A DNA stretch of 44,266 bases from positions 1-44,266 of the forward strand of contig CADDYV010000028.1 of assembly GCA_902810695.1 (NCBI GenBank), written 5' to 3'. Source of the DNA: Actinomycetota bacterium (GTDB lineage: Bacteria; Actinomycetota; Rubrobacteria; Rubrobacterales; Rubrobacteraceae). Within the stretch, counting starts at the first letter, position 1. Every line of letters begins with the position of its first letter. The notes under the pieces are model-generated. The model was not told the origin of the DNA. It saw nothing but the letters and a program-made list of their open reading frames with translations, and ran no database searches. Position numbers and translations under genes: made by a program. This document shows, one piece after another, positions 42,448 to 44,266 of the stretch.

Positions 42448-42735
42448 CTCTTCGCTCCTCTCCGCGAATATCGGTTGTACTACCGCTAAAGTATACTGTG
42501 TTACTACAAAGCAAAGCCACTGCCGCGGCAATATCTTGCATAACTTTCTACGAAAGACCTTCTGAGCGCCCTTTGAAAATATACTTTGAGTTACAATACG
42601 TTTTGTGTATTGAGGCTTGAGGTACAACTGCGGGCTGATCCAGGGATGTAGGAAAGGAGGAGAAGCGAGGGGTCATTCATTGGGGATCCAGAGCGTACAG
42701 GTATCTTGCCGTTTGTGCTTTTGAGGAGGTAGTCG

Positions 42736-43293
42736 GTGAGCAGTACGGTGATAACGATCATAGTCATCGCAGTAATAATAATCATAGTGATCGCGATCGC
42801 CGCGTTCTTTGTCTCTCGCAGGCGACGGATGCAGCAGCAGGAGCGCCAGGCGGAAGCCCGCCGCGAGTACGGGCCGGAATACGAGCGCACTGCAGAGGAG
42901 CTAGGCTCAGAGCGCAAGGCTGAGCGGGACTTGAGGGAGCGTCGGGAGAGGGTGGAGAGCGAGACCGAACCTCTCTCCGAGGAGAGCAAGGAACGTTATC
43001 AGGAGAGGTGGGATGATGTCGAGCGGTCCTTCGTTGATGATCCCACATCGGCGCTCGAAGAGGCTGACCGGGTGGTAGGAGATATCCTCAAGGAGCGTAA
43101 CTTCCCCACCGAGTCCCGCAAAGAAGCGAGCAGGGGGTTGGGTGTTGCCCATCCGGGAGTTGTGGAGGACTTCCGGGAAGCCCAGCAGGTCAGGGAAGAG
43201 GCCATAAGCTCTGAGGGCGGAGGAGACCTGGAGAGGATGCGACAGGCCATCCACAAGTACCGCTCGGTGTACGAGCGTCTTACGAGAGAGTAG
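42736..43293 (+). CDS. Membrane-anchored protein with FVDDP-type domain
   Basis: 185 residues. One N-terminal membrane helix (ITIIVIAVIIIIVIAIAAFFV), then a basic stop (SRRRRM) and a highly charged cytoplasmic coiled-coil-like region (residues about 30-85). The C-terminal helical part (YQERWDDVERSFVDDPTSAL, then EEADRVVGDILKE) is similar to a segment of the next gene product. GTG start with GAGGAGG. The next gene starts 4 bases after this stop, so the two are co-translated. No function recognised. Confidence 0.8.
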   Translation: MSSTVITIIVIAVIIIIVIAIAAFFVSRRRRMQQQERQAEARREYGPEYERTAEELGSERKAERDLRERRERVESETEPLSEESKERYQERWDDVERSFVDDPTSALEEADRVVGDILKERNFPTESRKEASRGLGVAHPGVVEDFREAQQVREEAISSEGGGDLERMRQAIHKYRSVYERLTRE

Positions 43294-43297
43294 ATTC

Positions 43298-43771
43298 GTG
43301 CATTACCTGGTGAAACTCGATACCCGGAGATCCGGGAGCAAGGAGCGCCTGACCGAGCGGGATGATGTGTACCTGACTCCCAAAGGAGAGACGGGGTGGG
43401 CCATAGTCGAAGCCGAAGATGAGGAATCCCTGCGCAGATCGTTCGGGGCGGAATTGGAGGAGGCAACGCCCCTGCTGTTGGCCAGAGGATACCTGGCCGT
43501 CCACGAGACCAGAGGACGATTAGAGGATCTCAAGTCGCGCTTCGTGGATGATCCCTCGGGAGCACTCGCGGAGGCTCGCCGGTCCGTCGGGCGCGCAATG
43601 GAGGAGTTGGGCTACGCACCTGCCGGACGCGCAGATGAGTCCTCCGAAGCCCGCCAGGAGGTGCTGCGAGAGTACCGAAGTACCGAGGTTGACGAATCCG
43701 CGAGCCTGGAAGAGAAGAGAAGCGCCTTCAACCGTCTCTCCGGTATCCTGGATAGTTTGGTTCGTACTTAA
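43298..43771 (+). CDS. Soluble paralogue of the preceding protein
   Basis: 157 residues, no membrane segment. The N-terminal 65 residues (HYLVKLDTRR... GWAIVEAEDEESLRRSFGAE) look like a small alpha/beta unit. From LKSRFVDDPSGALAEARRSV onward it parallels the preceding protein (shared FVDDP, AL, EA, R, VG positions), and both end in a helical Arg/Glu-rich tail. GTG start 4 bases after the upstream stop. Function not recognised; the pair may form a complex. Confidence 0.75.
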   Translation: MHYLVKLDTRRSGSKERLTERDDVYLTPKGETGWAIVEAEDEESLRRSFGAELEEATPLLLARGYLAVHETRGRLEDLKSRFVDDPSGALAEARRSVGRAMEELGYAPAGRADESSEARQEVLREYRSTEVDESASLEEKRSAFNRLSGILDSLVRT

Positions 43772-43847
43772 AAGTGTGGATTTTGCCAGGAGAACCCGAT
43801 CTAGTTTGAATCGAAGTGCAAAGAGAAAGTGAAAAGAGGAATAGAAA

Positions 43848-44266
43848 GTGCGACGATCGATCATCCTGCTCGTGATGGTGGGAGCGATACTAGTTCTGGC
43901 CAGCGGGGTGGCGCTGGCAGAGGTCTTTCGAGGCACCAATGGGGACGATGGCTTCTTTGGCACCAAAGCCAATGATGTGATCTACGGCTACGGCGGCTGG
44001 GATTCGCTCTACGGCAACAGCGGCTCCGATGAGATCTACGGCGGCAAGGGTAACGACGATCTGGATACAACCCCTGCTTCGAAGTTTGGCATCAATGATC
44101 CCGGCCACGATGTCTACTTCGGGGGTGCGGGAAACGACAACATCGCCAGTTGGGGAGATGTAGTCACCAAAACCGGCAGGGTCAAAGGCCATGTGCGCGA
44201 CTACGTCTATTGTGGTGCGGGCTACGATACGGTCTATGCCGACAGGCTCGATTACGTGGCAGGCGA
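43848..44266 (+). CDS. Secreted RTX (hemolysin-type calcium-binding) protein, 3' end cut by window
   Basis: Open from a GTG at 43848 (AAAGAGG upstream) to the window edge, at least 139 residues. The signal peptide is SIILLVMVGAILVLASGVALA. The remainder has glycine-aspartate nonapeptide-like repeats of RTX type: RGTNGDDGFFGTKANDVIYG, YGGWDSLYGNSGSDEIYGG, KGNDDL and FGGAGNDNI. Such repeats bind Ca2+ and fold as a beta-roll outside the cell. Because the frame has no stop inside the window, the C terminus and any catalytic domain are unknown. It lies 76 bases after the paralogue pair on the same strand. Confidence 0.85.
   Translation, partial: MRRSIILLVMVGAILVLASGVALAEVFRGTNGDDGFFGTKANDVIYGYGGWDSLYGNSGSDEIYGGKGNDDLDTTPASKFGINDPGHDVYFGGAGNDNIASWGDVVTKTGRVKGHVRDYVYCGAGYDTVYADRLDYVAG

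Noticed and set aside
42490-42605. Two similar TATACT-TG-GTTAC stretches between the GlsB-type gene and the next gene
   Set aside because: They align only with a gap and lie in AT-rich promoter DNA where chance similarity is likely.

Overview
The window looks like chromosome from a high-GC, Rubrobacter-like actinobacterium. This is an inference from the combination of high-GC coding, an F420-dependent FGD-type oxidoreductase, an archaeal/eukaryal-type prolyl-tRNA synthetase, a DnaE with an intact PHP domain, and many GTG/TTG starts. No rRNA, tRNA, CRISPR array, transposase or integrase was recognised.

Layout. (1) 1-1.73 kb: a relatively AT-rich SF2 helicase gene that differs in base composition from everything after it. 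(2) 1.9-9.3 kb: a glycerol/dihydroxyacetone locus, glpP, glpK, dhaK, glpF, dhaL, dhaM, glpD. A promoter overlaps the glpP stop codon, and a terminator-like hairpin sits in the glpK leader, as expected for GlpP antitermination. (3) 9.3-13.6 kb: a ferritin-like gene behind a SigB-like promoter, a CNNM/CBS membrane protein, and an amidohydrolase / small protein / asparaginase operon. (4) 13.6-23.5 kb, minus strand: a GFA-domain protein, dnaE, small conserved proteins, and the aspartate-pathway operon metX-lysC-hom-asd headed by a clear SAM-I riboswitch. (5) 23.6-27.5 kb: a large secreted M4 metalloprotease and a secreted protein of unknown function. (6) 27.7-37.5 kb: proS, an MFS transporter, and a lipoprotein solute-binding protein translationally linked to a CHASE sensor kinase and a CheY-like regulator. 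Divergent to these are a receiver-PAS-PAS-PAS DesK-type kinase and its NarL-type regulator. (7) 37.5-44.3 kb: dapF, an F420-dependent oxidoreductase, an XRE regulator divergent from hsp20, an NlpC/P60 endopeptidase, a GlsB-type membrane protein, two related small proteins, and the start of an RTX-repeat secreted protein cut by the window edge.

How the parts connect. Glycerol enters through GlpF and becomes DHAP through GlpK and GlpD. Dihydroxyacetone becomes DHAP through DhaK/DhaL with phosphate from the PTS via DhaM. The SAM riboswitch ties homoserine and aspartate-family synthesis to the methionine/SAM pool.

The most interesting observation is a shared element, CAWWTGGGNNATTTTT on the plus strand. 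It occurs three times in non-coding DNA, each time 28-29 bases from a plausible leftward -10 hexamer. One copy precedes the M4 protease and two precede the regulator / sensor kinase / solute-binding-protein operon. This suggests one activator, possibly the NarL-type regulator at 36.8 kb, coordinating protease secretion with a sensor-transport cluster.
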